NCBI GenBank assembly: GCA_905233165.1
Contig: CAJODL010000001.1
Coordinates: forward strand, 62,001 to 126,000
Length of the DNA stretch: 64,000 bases
Origin: an uncultured Prevotella sp.
Lineage (GTDB): Bacteria > Bacteroidota > Bacteroidia > Bacteroidales > Bacteroidaceae
Reading direction: 5' to 3'
A program made the position numbers and the translations under genes. Positions within the stretch are counted from its first letter, which is position 1. The number at the start of each line of letters is the position of its first letter. Below the pieces are notes generated by a model. The model did no database searches. It was not told the origin of the DNA and saw nothing but the letters and a program-made list of their open reading frames with translations. Below, one piece after another: positions 47,756-57,943 of this stretch.

Positions 47756-50700
47756 TTAGAACTGAATAGTTATACCGCCAGTGATAGATTTTGCCTTTGG
47801 TGTCTGAGAGTAATCCGTGGTAGGCCTATAGCCGAAAGAGGATATCTCAGGGTCAGCACCAGAGTATTTTGTAATACAGAATACATTCTGAGCGGAAATA
47901 TGGAAACTGAGTTGGGTCAAACCCCATTTTTTTATTGTCTTAGTTGGGAAACTATAAGAGAGCTGCGTATAGTTGAGACGGAGGAAAGAGCCGTCTTCAA
48001 CAAAACGGTCAGAGCCGAGCCAGTTATAACCTGACCGATGCAATGCACGAGGAATATCTGATATATCACCCTCTACACGCCAACGATAGTTGACGGCACG
48101 GCTTTGGTTATTGTTGTTATACATAGCCTCTGCATTCATCCTGTTGGCATTGATAATCTTATTGCCGTAACGGAAGTTGAACTGATTGTTAAGAGTCCAG
48201 CGTCCGAACTTGAATTTAATACCAAAACCACCAGTTATTTTTGGAAGTGATGAGCCAATATAAACTATATCAAGTTCATTGATGGTGCCATCGTGGTTGA
48301 TGTCCTCATACATGGCATCACCACCCTTGAATTCATACTCGGAACCCGTGCCATAACAGAATGTCATAGGCTTAGCATTACCCTTGTCATCTGTCACCAC
48401 ATTACCCATAGCATCGCGGGCAACAGGAGCATTAGGACCGCTTACGCCAGGAACCTCTGTTGCACTATAGTCGGTATATTGATAGACACCCTTATAACGG
48501 AATCCGTAAATGGCACCAAAAGGCTTATCAATCTCTATACGTGTCATATATTGTCCATTGCCATGATTGAAATCTTCGTTAAGACTTCTCAGACAGGTTT
48601 CATCCATCTCTGTGATGATATTGCGGTTGTTGGCAAATGTAACGTTAAGGTCAATACCAAGTTTTCCGAACTTTATAAGATTGTTGGTGTTAATATTGAA
48701 CTCCCAACCTACATTCTCCATCTTGCCCACGTTGTCATAGTCAAGCTTTGCGTAGCCTGAAGATGTAGCAATGGCACGGTTTTGCATGAGCAGGTCTTTT
48801 GTGTATTGTCTGTAGAGGTCAATGTTACCGGTAATCTTATCATTTATGAAACCGAAGTCGAAACCGAGGTTCCATGTCTTCTTCTCTTCCCATTTAAGCT
48901 GTTTTAGCTGTACATTAGCCGGATATGTAGACCTTCCACCCATATAGCCACTTCCATCACGATACTTAGAATAGAAGAGATAATCGCCATTTGGCTGAGT
49001 ACCGACAATACCGACACCTGGACGGATAGAAAGCATTGACAACCAAGGCAATTTTTCCTGTACCCATGGCTCCTTGCTGATGTTCCATCTCAAAGAGAAG
49101 GCAGGGAATGTACCCCAACGGTTATCTGGACCGAATTTCGTAGAACCATCTCGACGAATAGAGAAGTCGGCCATATACCTACTCTTATATGCATAGTGTA
49201 CAGAATATGTAAAATACAAAGAACGCCACTGACCTTCAGAACTGCTGAAGTCTTTTCCTATTACGCCCTCAGCTCCCGTACTCTGAATCGTTCCTGAAGG
49301 AAGTCCATATATAGCTGTCCTCTGTGTTGTAGAACTACCATCAACAAGCTGACCACGGAGCATCATCATCATAGAATGATCTTCATTCTTGAAATGAGGC
49401 ACGAATGTCAATGTGTGTGTTGTGGTAATACCAAGACTCTTATATGCATATGACGTAGAATAGTTGTTGTATGTAGGAGGATTTGAGTTCGAATCATAAT
49501 AATCAAATGAGTTTATATTAAAAGAACTTGGGAGGAATGTGTCGATATAGTTATTGAAAATATCAAATACTATCTTACCCTCATACTTCAACTGCGTCTT
49601 ACCCTCTTCCACACCAAGAAGATTATACACCAACTGGAATTCAGGAGATATCTTATATGATGTATCATTATTCTTTGCAAGATTCGCTAATGCCACAGGA
49701 TTATATCTACCTTTATAATCCCTTTGATCGTCAAGAACGCCTGATGTAGTCATAGGTATGTTGAAATAATAATCCAAATCATTACCATTGTCATCACGTG
49801 CATATATAGGTACGTTTGGCATACGACGATAAGCAGAATTTAAGAGATCTGCATAGTTCTTTTGATTCTTTGTATAAGTGAACGCAAGGTTTGTTATAAT
49901 CTTAATACGGTCAGAAACGAAATAGTCAAGAGCTACACGGCTTGTCAAACGATCAAGAACCTGCTTAATGATTGAACCCGTTTCATGATCATAACCGGCA
50001 CCAATACGGAAGTTTGCCTTTTCGCCACCACCCGTAAGTGAAAGGTAATGGTTCTGACGCCAACCCGTCTTCTGAACCTCGCTCACCCAATCAGTATTGG
50101 CTGCATAGTTCTGCCATCCGATGTTACCAGATGAATAGTTGAACTCATTGATATTACTGTCACCACTTGACAGTCTTGGATTGAAATAAGCCTCTTTCTG
50201 AAGCATAGTATATTCGTCACCAGTCAGCATATTATATCCTTTTGGCTGCCAAGTACCCGTGAGACGGTAAGAATACCCCACGCGTGTCTTGCCACGACTA
50301 CCACGTTTCAACTTTATTTCGATAACACCGTTAGCACCCTGCGAACCCCAGATAGCTGTTGCAGCAGCATCCTTTAATACGCTGATACTTTCAATATCTT
50401 CAGGGTTGACATTCAGGAGTTCTGCAAATTTCTCATCGTTTGCAGAAGAGATATCAATGCCACTGTTACGATCACTTTCCCACACATTACCATCAACAAC
50501 GATAAGAGGTTCAGAAGAACCATTGATAGAGCTGACACCACGCAGACGCATAGAAGTTCCAGAACCAAGGTTACCAGAATTACCAACGATATCAAGACCC
50601 GCAATACGACCTTGCAGAGCCTCATCAATTGTTGTCAATGCCAATCCTTCGAATTCCTTCGTTGAAATCGTCTGATTTGATGTAGATAACTCATTATGAG

Positions 50701-51085
50701 GAATTGCTAATCCAGAACCATTACCACGTCCCTTACTAACAACGGTGACTTCAGTAAGAGTTGTTTCATCATCAAGAGTAATGTCATAAACGGTACCCTT
50801 AATCGGAACAGTCTTAGGCTTACATCCCACAAATGAGAATCTCAATTTGTTCTTAGGATTCTTAATCTTGAATGAAAAGTTACCATTCATATCCGTTGTA
50901 GTAGAACTTACAATACGATTCGCATTATCAATTTCTACTACGTTTGCTTGCATAATAGGTCCCAACGCATCAGATACCGTACCTGAGATGACATCATTGG
51001 CCTCCTGTGCAAAAGAACGCAATGCTGACAATGGGGTGAAGAGCATACACACTAACAACAACCCAAATATATTCTTGTACTTCAT
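47756..51085 (-). CDS. SusC/RagA-family TonB-linked outer-membrane transporter
   Basis: The signal peptide ends at SFA (residue 26), leaving Gln27. A regulatory-like domain ('GTVSDALGPIMQANVVEI') precedes the plug with 'EALQGRIAGLDIVGNSG' and 'SVLKDAAATAIWGSQGANG', then the beta-barrel ending TIQF. It is a close paralogue of the SusC at 28-3453 and has the same FAS1 gene upstream, here at 31 bp. The 1109-residue size is normal. Confidence 0.95.
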   Translation of the reverse strand: MKYKNIFGLLLVCMLFTPLSALRSFAQEANDVISGTVSDALGPIMQANVVEIDNANRIVSSTTTDMNGNFSFKIKNPKNKLRFSFVGCKPKTVPIKGTVYDITLDDETTLTEVTVVSKGRGNGSGLAIPHNELSTSNQTISTKEFEGLALTTIDEALQGRIAGLDIVGNSGNLGSGTSMRLRGVSSINGSSEPLIVVDGNVWESDRNSGIDISSANDEKFAELLNVNPEDIESISVLKDAAATAIWGSQGANGVIEIKLKRGSRGKTRVGYSYRLTGTWQPKGYNMLTGDEYTMLQKEAYFNPRLSSGDSNINEFNYSSGNIGWQNYAANTDWVSEVQKTGWRQNHYLSLTGGGEKANFRIGAGYDHETGSIIKQVLDRLTSRVALDYFVSDRIKIITNLAFTYTKNQKNYADLLNSAYRRMPNVPIYARDDNGNDLDYYFNIPMTTSGVLDDQRDYKGRYNPVALANLAKNNDTSYKISPEFQLVYNLLGVEEGKTQLKYEGKIVFDIFNNYIDTFLPSSFNINSFDYYDSNSNPPTYNNYSTSYAYKSLGITTTHTLTFVPHFKNEDHSMMMMLRGQLVDGSSTTQRTAIYGLPSGTIQSTGAEGVIGKDFSSSEGQWRSLYFTYSVHYAYKSRYMADFSIRRDGSTKFGPDNRWGTFPAFSLRWNISKEPWVQEKLPWLSMLSIRPGVGIVGTQPNGDYLFYSKYRDGSGYMGGRSTYPANVQLKQLKWEEKKTWNLGFDFGFINDKITGNIDLYRQYTKDLLMQNRAIATSSGYAKLDYDNVGKMENVGWEFNINTNNLIKFGKLGIDLNVTFANNRNIITEMDETCLRSLNEDFNHGNGQYMTRIEIDKPFGAIYGFRYKGVYQYTDYSATEVPGVSGPNAPVARDAMGNVVTDDKGNAKPMTFCYGTGSEYEFKGGDAMYEDINHDGTINELDIVYIGSSLPKITGGFGIKFKFGRWTLNNQFNFRYGNKIINANRMNAEAMYNNNNQSRAVNYRWRVEGDISDIPRALHRSGYNWLGSDRFVEDGSFLRLNYTQLSYSFPTKTIKKWGLTQLSFHISAQNVFCITKYSGADPEISSFGYRPTTDYSQTPKAKSITGGITIQF

Positions 51086-51116
51086 ATTTCTATGTTCAAA
51101 TTAAAATGTTTAACGA

Positions 51117-53639
51117 CTACTCTATAGGCCCATCTATCAAATGAACAACAGCAGTAGAAGTTGTATATAACCCAGTAGCATTCTCCTTATCACTGGAATT
51201 CACAACATACTCACGTGCCATAAGATTATATTTATCAGCAGTCTTTATTACCTTACGCATTACTGAAGCAGATGTTTGTGTTTTACGTACAAAAAGATTA
51301 TTGTCTTTTAATTCTGCATATATTCTTACGAACTTTTCTGTTAATGGATCCACCAAAGATGTTTCATAACCATCCTCTGCCATATTACCAGACCCTATGA
51401 ACAAAGATCCATCCTGGATGTGCAATAAAAGCATATTCATTATTTTAATAGAATCGGCTATTCTCTCTGGTGATCCTTCAGGTTCAGCCTGTACATCTTC
51501 CCATGTTGGGAAACTTGCAAGAGAAGTATTTGTGGGAACATAAACCGTATAATGATATGCATTAAACAAACTGAAATTGTTAGGTTTTACACATGCTTTA
51601 TTATTATCACGATTATCCTCCAACAATCCACTTTTATCCAGCAAATCCCTGAATTTACTCATTTCAGGCACTTCTGCCAGCAAATCCATAACATTCTTTT
51701 CAGTTGTCATGATTGGTTCTTCAAGAATATATACTTTACCATTACCTGCCTTAGTCTGATCATATACATGAGAAACTTTTATCGGAGCACCCTCATTTAT
51801 CTGACGGCTACCTTCTACAGTCATACCAGATGCACCTAAAGAAGTATTCCTTACACGTATCTCCTGACCACCTTTGGTGCGGTAATATTCGTTTCCATTT
51901 TCAACATCACCGATAACGATATGGTTATCCAGAATATCTTGCAGACGCTTTACTATTAATCCATTATTATCGATTTCTGTACTATCTGTTCCCACTACAT
52001 TGCCATCAGCATCGCACGTGCGCAGCCATGCGCGCACCGACTTGCGTTCCTCATCATAATAGAAACGACACAACTCTCGACTACTCTTACCATACGATGT
52101 CGGATCCATATAACACTGTAACGCACCATTGCTTGGAATGAAGAAACTATAGCGTGAATTAAGAGAATTCAAATAAACATTATATTGATTCTGTTCTACA
52201 GCCCAACGCATAACCTTAAGGTTGTTCTTCACTACGGCAGGATATAATACACTTACAAACGATGTAGGAGAATATACTTTATTTGTCAAATATATAGCGC
52301 CATTGCAACCTAACCATACGCTATCAATTGCAGAAACATCAACACCCATCGGGTCGTTCGCGTCATTGAGGATGCCATCAAATTTTGAAGGTACACTCTC
52401 AGTAAAAGATGATAGCATATTGTTATTTATAAGTTCTACTATAACATCATTAGGAACTTTATCCAAAGTTCCATACTCCTCAAGAAGCACTTTTCCTTCC
52501 TGATTTGTAAAATAGTTATTCAATGCCTCATCCGAAGGAACCATCATAACACCCATATTCTTCTGCATAGCAACCTCATCAGAAGAAGTTACAATACCTG
52601 TATAATATGTGTTCCACCCTGGATCGAATTTCAACAGTCCTGCAGTAACATTGTTATCATCATCCAAATTGAGAATTCTTCCTCCTTGAGATTTCTTAGA
52701 AAAGAATCGACGCTCATACAATCTATATTTTGAGAAATCACGATCTGGACGATTTTGATATGTACGTATTACATTTTCATCAGTAATGCGACGAGGAACA
52801 GCAAAACGTAGAACAAGTTTATTCCACATAGATACCTGAGGCTTGCTGTCAACGATATCAGCTATACTCTTGAGAGGCATCATTACCTCTTTAACCTTAT
52901 GGATGAAACCATTACTACATTTAATATTATGCTCAATTATATTATCACCATTTACACTAGCATCACCAGAAATACGATTTGTCGTATTATTGAATAAAAA
53001 GTTATAATCATCATTGGTGATTTTGTTATTGGTGAGATAACCCTCGATAAAATGCATCATAGGTGGCAATGTTGCATCCTTAAGAAGATATATTTTCTCA
53101 AGGTTCTCATCACGGAGCTTTTTCCATGTAGAGTTGTTCGCCCAATCCTTCTCATCCATATTAGGGAGGTCAGCAACATCAACCAAAGCGAGGGTATCAC
53201 CTGGATCTTGAGAAGTGATACGACGCATACATTGTCCCTCAATAGGGCCCTCTACACTTGAAAGATCATTAATCTGGTAACTGTTATTGATAACAGATCC
53301 TTTCAACAGCAGGCATTTCTGAGATTCTGATAAATCCTCATATCTCTTCACACCCCATTCGTTAGAAGAATAAAAACGTTCAAATGCCTCATCGTCAGCA
53401 GCAAAGATTGTTTTACTACCCGTTTTGGCAAGGACTTCAGCAAGACCAAGGTCGTCAATCATACGAATTGTGTTGGTATAATTGCCCTGCTCTTCTAGAT
53501 AACTGTAAATACTTGCGCCCCATCCTTCTGGGTCCGTCTCATCTAAATCATACTTACTGCAAGAGGTAATCCCACAGGCAAGAAGAAGAGAGCAACCAGC
53601 AAGTATCAAACTTTTTTGTGGTTTTAGGAAATTAAACAT
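51117..53639 (-). CDS. Large FAS1-domain surface lipoprotein heading the Sus operon
   Basis: The leader has lipobox GITSC (Cys27), followed by acidic SKYDLDETDPEG. Several FAS1-like modules are visible: 'TGSKTIFAADDEAFERFY', 'GVMMVPSDEALNNYF' and 'YTVYVPTNTSLASFPTW'. It is homologous along its length to the 945-residue protein at 3478-6315. As first gene of the seven-gene operon it is the one most exposed to regulation by the divergent HTCS. No catalytic motif was seen; surface adhesion or glycan capture is inferred. Confidence 0.85.
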   Translation of the reverse strand: MFNFLKPQKSLILAGCSLLLACGITSCSKYDLDETDPEGWGASIYSYLEEQGNYTNTIRMIDDLGLAEVLAKTGSKTIFAADDEAFERFYSSNEWGVKRYEDLSESQKCLLLKGSVINNSYQINDLSSVEGPIEGQCMRRITSQDPGDTLALVDVADLPNMDEKDWANNSTWKKLRDENLEKIYLLKDATLPPMMHFIEGYLTNNKITNDDYNFLFNNTTNRISGDASVNGDNIIEHNIKCSNGFIHKVKEVMMPLKSIADIVDSKPQVSMWNKLVLRFAVPRRITDENVIRTYQNRPDRDFSKYRLYERRFFSKKSQGGRILNLDDDNNVTAGLLKFDPGWNTYYTGIVTSSDEVAMQKNMGVMMVPSDEALNNYFTNQEGKVLLEEYGTLDKVPNDVIVELINNNMLSSFTESVPSKFDGILNDANDPMGVDVSAIDSVWLGCNGAIYLTNKVYSPTSFVSVLYPAVVKNNLKVMRWAVEQNQYNVYLNSLNSRYSFFIPSNGALQCYMDPTSYGKSSRELCRFYYDEERKSVRAWLRTCDADGNVVGTDSTEIDNNGLIVKRLQDILDNHIVIGDVENGNEYYRTKGGQEIRVRNTSLGASGMTVEGSRQINEGAPIKVSHVYDQTKAGNGKVYILEEPIMTTEKNVMDLLAEVPEMSKFRDLLDKSGLLEDNRDNNKACVKPNNFSLFNAYHYTVYVPTNTSLASFPTWEDVQAEPEGSPERIADSIKIMNMLLLHIQDGSLFIGSGNMAEDGYETSLVDPLTEKFVRIYAELKDNNLFVRKTQTSASVMRKVIKTADKYNLMAREYVVNSSDKENATGLYTTSTAVVHLIDGPIE

Positions 53640-53700
53640 ATTTAGTATTTTTGAAATAGATTTTTATCTTTTCGAACTATTAGGAATCTGTTTGCGATTG

Positions 53701-53708
53701 CAAAGATA
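53701..53708 (-). promoter_or_regulatory. -7 box of the seven-gene Sus operon
   Basis: TATCTTTG on the minus strand fits TAnnTTTG. The expected TTTG 20 bp upstream is absent, as is common for promoters needing an activator. The start codon lies about 62 bp downstream. The purine-rich 10-mer AAGAGAAGAG (53727-53736) lies where the -33 box would be. Confidence 0.55.
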
Positions 53709-53726
53709 GATATTTATTATCTAATG

Positions 53727-53736
53727 CTCTTCTCTT
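53727..53736 (-). promoter_or_regulatory. Shared purine-rich 10-mer upstream of the Sus operon
   Basis: AAGAGAAGAG on the minus strand is identical to the 10-mer at 6409-6418, at nearly the same distance from the start codon of a paralogous FAS1 gene. It is a candidate HTCS site, but the evidence is weak because the region is pyrimidine-rich. Confidence 0.25.
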
Positions 53737-53867
53737 TTTGTTTCCTTCTCTTTATTTTCTATAACAAGTACACCTTTACCTATATAAAAAATGCCAATAA
53801 CTTTCGCTCATGTAACATAACAGGCAAGTAAATTACATTTTTTTTATGTCATTTATTATTTTTTTCA

Positions 53868-53875
53868 TACCTTTG
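53868..53875 (+). promoter_or_regulatory. -7 box of the HTCS gene
   Basis: TACCTTTG fits the consensus and lies 28 bp before the start codon. No clear -33 TTTG is present. Confidence 0.6.
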
Positions 53876-53903
53876 CCCTATCCTAAACGCTTTAACTACA
53901 AAA

Positions 53904-56900
53904 ATGAAAAAACAAACCTTCCAATTTTTATCTTGTATCTTTATTTTATTCATCAGTATTCCTATTGTAGCTCAAAACTGTATGCTGTCATTTACGAGGC
54001 AGCTTAGTAGCAGTTTCCTAAACGAAATATACCAAGACAAACAAGGAATGATATGGGTGACAACGGAAAATGGACTCAACCGATATGATGGGTATTCCTT
54101 TGAAACCCTCAATACGAACGACGGACTACCATCTGACATTATCATCAATGCTATACAAGGTGAAGACGGAAGGATATACTTAGGCACATCGAGAGGTTTG
54201 TGTCGTAGTACAATAAATGGCTTTGAAACTATTATTGATGAAAAATATGGTGCCATTCACCAATGGTATGTCACAGATTTGGTAAAAACACATAAAGGCG
54301 AAATCATTGCTGCTACATCAGGAGGAGGATTATGCAAGGTTACAGCAGAAGGAAAATTCCGTAATATAACAGAAAACATCCCAGAAGCAAGATACTGTCG
54401 TAGCATTATTGAAGATAATCACGGGAATTTATGGGTAACAACTGATTATAAGAATATCTTATGCATACGTTCCACATCTGCAGGTGGCAAAGAAGATTAC
54501 ACCGTTATTGGACGATATAGTCCAAAAACAGATGGTAGTGTCTCTGTTTTATGCAAGGACAATAATAATATATACGTAGGGTATCTAAGTGGAGGCATAT
54601 ATTACAAACGTCCAAATGAGAATAAATTTTCTTCGATTCCATCGACTGATAATTATTCTATCAATACAATAGCATACCATTCAGGAAAAATCTACGCAGG
54701 AACAGATGGTGATGGTATCTTCATTCTTGATGCCAAAGATATGTCATTCAAACCTTTGTCATTATATTCACCAGACGCAAACATATCACGTTCCAAAGTT
54801 ACCAGCATACTCTTTGACAATGAAGAGAATTTATGGCTCGCTCTAAATCAGAAAGGTGTTTTCATGCAACCACACCAACGTAATCAATTCGGTTATCTGG
54901 GACATTTACAGTTTGGCGGAGGAAATATTGGGGATGCCTGTGTTATCGCATTATACAAAGGAAATAGCAATAACACATTATATGTAGCTACTGACAGAAA
55001 TGGAATTTACGGATTACAAGACCTCAACAGCCAATCCGCCAGTATTCATTATAAATCCCCGGCTACCGTTCTTACAATGATAGAGGACAACAGCGGGAAA
55101 CTTTGGGTAGGTTCTTACGCAGAAGGTTGTGGATGGATTGACGGTAACGGCACATATCATCGTATGCCATTTTCTCATGGTAGTGCAGGAGAGGTTTTTG
55201 ATTTACAAAAAGATAATCAAGGACGAATTTGGATAGGAACATTGGGGGATGGTCTAAAATGTTATGATCCAACTTCCGGAAAATTAATAGAATATCGTGC
55301 AAAGGCAGGCAAAAAAGACCAGCTTATAAATAATTATATATTGCAGATGGAAATGAGTCCTGACCGTACAATGTTGTTTGTAGGAACTTCCATGGGATTA
55401 GCATGTTTGGACATTCCTTCTGGCAGCTGGACAAAAGTTTTAGGCACGGACTCTATTCTTAGTGGTGAAATAATCAGGTGCTTGAAATACACCAATCAAG
55501 TAGGATTGTGGGCAGGAACATCAAAGGGTATTTATCATTATGACATTTCTACCAAGAAACTAACACATTACACAGAAAAGGATGGTCTTCCTTCTAATAA
55601 TATAGCAGGAATCGAAATAGATAATAATCAACGAATATGGATAAGTACAAATAAGGGTATTTGTTCTCTTACACTGCCAAAAGGAAGAATACAGAGATAC
55701 TATACATCAAATGGAGTTCGTGCCAACGAATTCAATAAAGGATGTTCTTATTATACCAACGACGGTATGCTTTATTTTGGAGGAACACTAGGTGTTACAT
55801 ATTTTAATTCAAAAACAATAAAACCATCTGCAAAAAAACACCATGTTTCACTTACAAAGATTCTTATTGGTGATAAGACAGTACATGCCTTGATGAAATC
55901 GGGAAAATTCACAATATGTGATACTACGATTAATGAGTGCAATAGGTTTGATTTTTCTCATAGTGACAATAGCATCACGATGCACTTCTCTACCCTATCG
56001 TACGAGGCATCACAACGCATTTCTTATGCATATTCTATTAACAATGGAAAATGGGTCACAATGTCACCAGGAGTGAACACACTTACACTCAGCAACCTAC
56101 AGCCTGGAGACTATAACATACGTGTTACCGCAACGGAGGGTGGAGTTGTTTCTGACCAAAAAGAGTTTGAGATAGTTGTTCACAATCCATGGTATTTAAC
56201 ACCATTTATGCGAATAATATACTTCACCATAATTCTTTTACTCATTGGTTATGGTATATGGCAATTCATGAGATATGGTAAGCAGCAGTTGAAAATACGT
56301 GAACACAGGAATGCAGAAATACTACAAGAACAAAAATTACAGTTCTTCATAAACATTTCACATGAGATTAGAACCCCAATGACCCTGATATTACTGCCAT
56401 TGCAGCAACTTATAAATGATGACAAACATGCTGGCAGGCAGGCCATTTACACCTCCATGAAAAGAAATGCAGATCGCATCTTACGCCTTATTAACCAGAT
56501 TATGGACATAAGAAAGATTGACAAAGAACAGATGAAGATGCATATGCAAGAAACGGAATTCATTGAATATAACAAACAAATTATAGACCTTTTTAATATT
56601 CAGGCGACAGCCAAAGGCATTGACTTAATTTTTATCCATTCCATCGACAAAATAATGGTATGGATTGATCGTGGAAACTTTGATAAAGTCATTACAAATC
56701 TCCTTTCTAACGCATTAAAATACACGAATAATGGTGGTAAGATTATAGTGACTATAGAAACATATGAGAAACAAATTACAGTAAGGGTTTTCGATAATGG
56801 AGAACCCATACCTGAAAACGAAATTCAGAATATCTTCCGTCGTTTTTATCAAACAAGCTCTTTCACCAATCTTAACAAAGCAGGAACTGGTGTCGGCCTT

Positions 56901-57935
56901 GATCTTGCACGTTCTATTGTCCTGATGCACCATGGAGAAATCAATGTTCGCAATGTCGAGGGTGTATCTGGCAATATAGATAAAGGCGTAGAATTTTCTG
57001 TTACTATACCATTAGGCAGTGATCACCTAACAGAAGAAGAAATGGTAAAAACAGAAAACCCTGCAAATAGTAATTCTACAGAAGATTTCCCAATAGCCGA
57101 TGTTAGCGATGAAAACGATGCTGATACTGATGATGAAATGGATATAGATACAACAACTACCGAATCTCGCCGACCTACAATCGTTATTGTAGAGGATGAA
57201 GATGAGATAAGAAATTATCTAATGACTGAATTCTCTGAAATATATAGAGTTCTTGCATTCCCTGATGGAAGTGAGGCCCTTCCTGTTATTTTAAGGGAAC
57301 GACCACAGCTTATAATATCTGATATAATGATGCCACGTATGGATGGAAATACTCTTCTTGCCAAAGTACGTAGCAACGTAAATACCAATCATATACCTAT
57401 TATATTATTGACTGCAAAGGTACGTGATGAGGAGAAACTAGAAAGTCTCGAACTTGGAGCAGACCTTTACATTACCAAGCCTTTCAACATGGACATTCTT
57501 AAACGTAATGTTGCTAATCTGTTAAAGACTAGAAAGATGTTAAGGAACAAATATGCTGGTAAAGAAACTCCCCAGGCAAAGATTGACAACATTGTACTTG
57601 AAAGTCCTGATGAAAGACTTATCAACCGAATCATGGATGTGGTTAACAAGAATCTCAATAACTCAGACCTTAACATAGATATGATATGCAGCGAAGTTGG
57701 TATAAGCCGTGTTCATCTACATCGAAAGATGAAGGAAATGACTAATCAGACCCCACATGACTTCATACGTAATCTACGTCTCAAGCAGGCAGCACGCCTG
57801 CTCTCCATGAAAGGTCAGAGTATAACAGAAGTCGTTTACCATTGTGGTTTCAACAGTGCCACTTCTTTCTCCACTATGTTTAAGAAAATGTATGGCATGT
57901 CACCGCGTGAATATCAGCGGCAACATGCCGATTAA
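53904..57935 (+). CDS. Hybrid two-component system sensor/regulator (HTCS)
   Basis: This inner-membrane one-protein signalling system controls polysaccharide utilisation. In order: signal peptide (ending IVA, residue 23); periplasmic propeller with two-component-regulator repeats (about 30-650, e.g. 'DKQGMIWVTTENGLNRYDGY'); a Y_Y_Y domain (about 680-760); a transmembrane segment (about 768-788); a histidine kinase with His820 in 'NISHEIRTPM' and ATPase motifs 'NLLSNALKYTNNGG' and 'AGTGVGLDLA'; a receiver with Asp1140 in 'IISDIMMPRMDG'; and an AraC-type DNA-binding domain (about 1240-1343, 'GISRVHLHRKMKEM'). All catalytic residues are present. It is divergent from the Sus operon and convergent, with an 8-bp gap, to the esterase gene. 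It probably activates both. Confidence 0.96.
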   Translation: MKKQTFQFLSCIFILFISIPIVAQNCMLSFTRQLSSSFLNEIYQDKQGMIWVTTENGLNRYDGYSFETLNTNDGLPSDIIINAIQGEDGRIYLGTSRGLCRSTINGFETIIDEKYGAIHQWYVTDLVKTHKGEIIAATSGGGLCKVTAEGKFRNITENIPEARYCRSIIEDNHGNLWVTTDYKNILCIRSTSAGGKEDYTVIGRYSPKTDGSVSVLCKDNNNIYVGYLSGGIYYKRPNENKFSSIPSTDNYSINTIAYHSGKIYAGTDGDGIFILDAKDMSFKPLSLYSPDANISRSKVTSILFDNEENLWLALNQKGVFMQPHQRNQFGYLGHLQFGGGNIGDACVIALYKGNSNNTLYVATDRNGIYGLQDLNSQSASIHYKSPATVLTMIEDNSGKLWVGSYAEGCGWIDGNGTYHRMPFSHGSAGEVFDLQKDNQGRIWIGTLGDGLKCYDPTSGKLIEYRAKAGKKDQLINNYILQMEMSPDRTMLFVGTSMGLACLDIPSGSWTKVLGTDSILSGEIIRCLKYTNQVGLWAGTSKGIYHYDISTKKLTHYTEKDGLPSNNIAGIEIDNNQRIWISTNKGICSLTLPKGRIQRYYTSNGVRANEFNKGCSYYTNDGMLYFGGTLGVTYFNSKTIKPSAKKHHVSLTKILIGDKTVHALMKSGKFTICDTTINECNRFDFSHSDNSITMHFSTLSYEASQRISYAYSINNGKWVTMSPGVNTLTLSNLQPGDYNIRVTATEGGVVSDQKEFEIVVHNPWYLTPFMRIIYFTIILLLIGYGIWQFMRYGKQQLKIREHRNAEILQEQKLQFFINISHEIRTPMTLILLPLQQLINDDKHAGRQAIYTSMKRNADRILRLINQIMDIRKIDKEQMKMHMQETEFIEYNKQIIDLFNIQATAKGIDLIFIHSIDKIMVWIDRGNFDKVITNLLSNALKYTNNGGKIIVTIETYEKQITVRVFDNGEPIPENEIQNIFRRFYQTSSFTNLNKAGTGVGLDLARSIVLMHHGEINVRNVEGVSGNIDKGVEFSVTIPLGSDHLTEEEMVKTENPANSNSTEDFPIADVSDENDADTDDEMDIDTTTTESRRPTIVIVEDEDEIRNYLMTEFSEIYRVLAFPDGSEALPVILRERPQLIISDIMMPRMDGNTLLAKVRSNVNTNHIPIILLTAKVRDEEKLESLELGADLYITKPFNMDILKRNVANLLKTRKMLRNKYAGKETPQAKIDNIVLESPDERLINRIMDVVNKNLNNSDLNIDMICSEVGISRVHLHRKMKEMTNQTPHDFIRNLRLKQAARLLSMKGQSITEVVYHCGFNSATSFSTMFKKMYGMSPREYQRQHAD

Positions 57936-57943
57936 ATCGTGAT

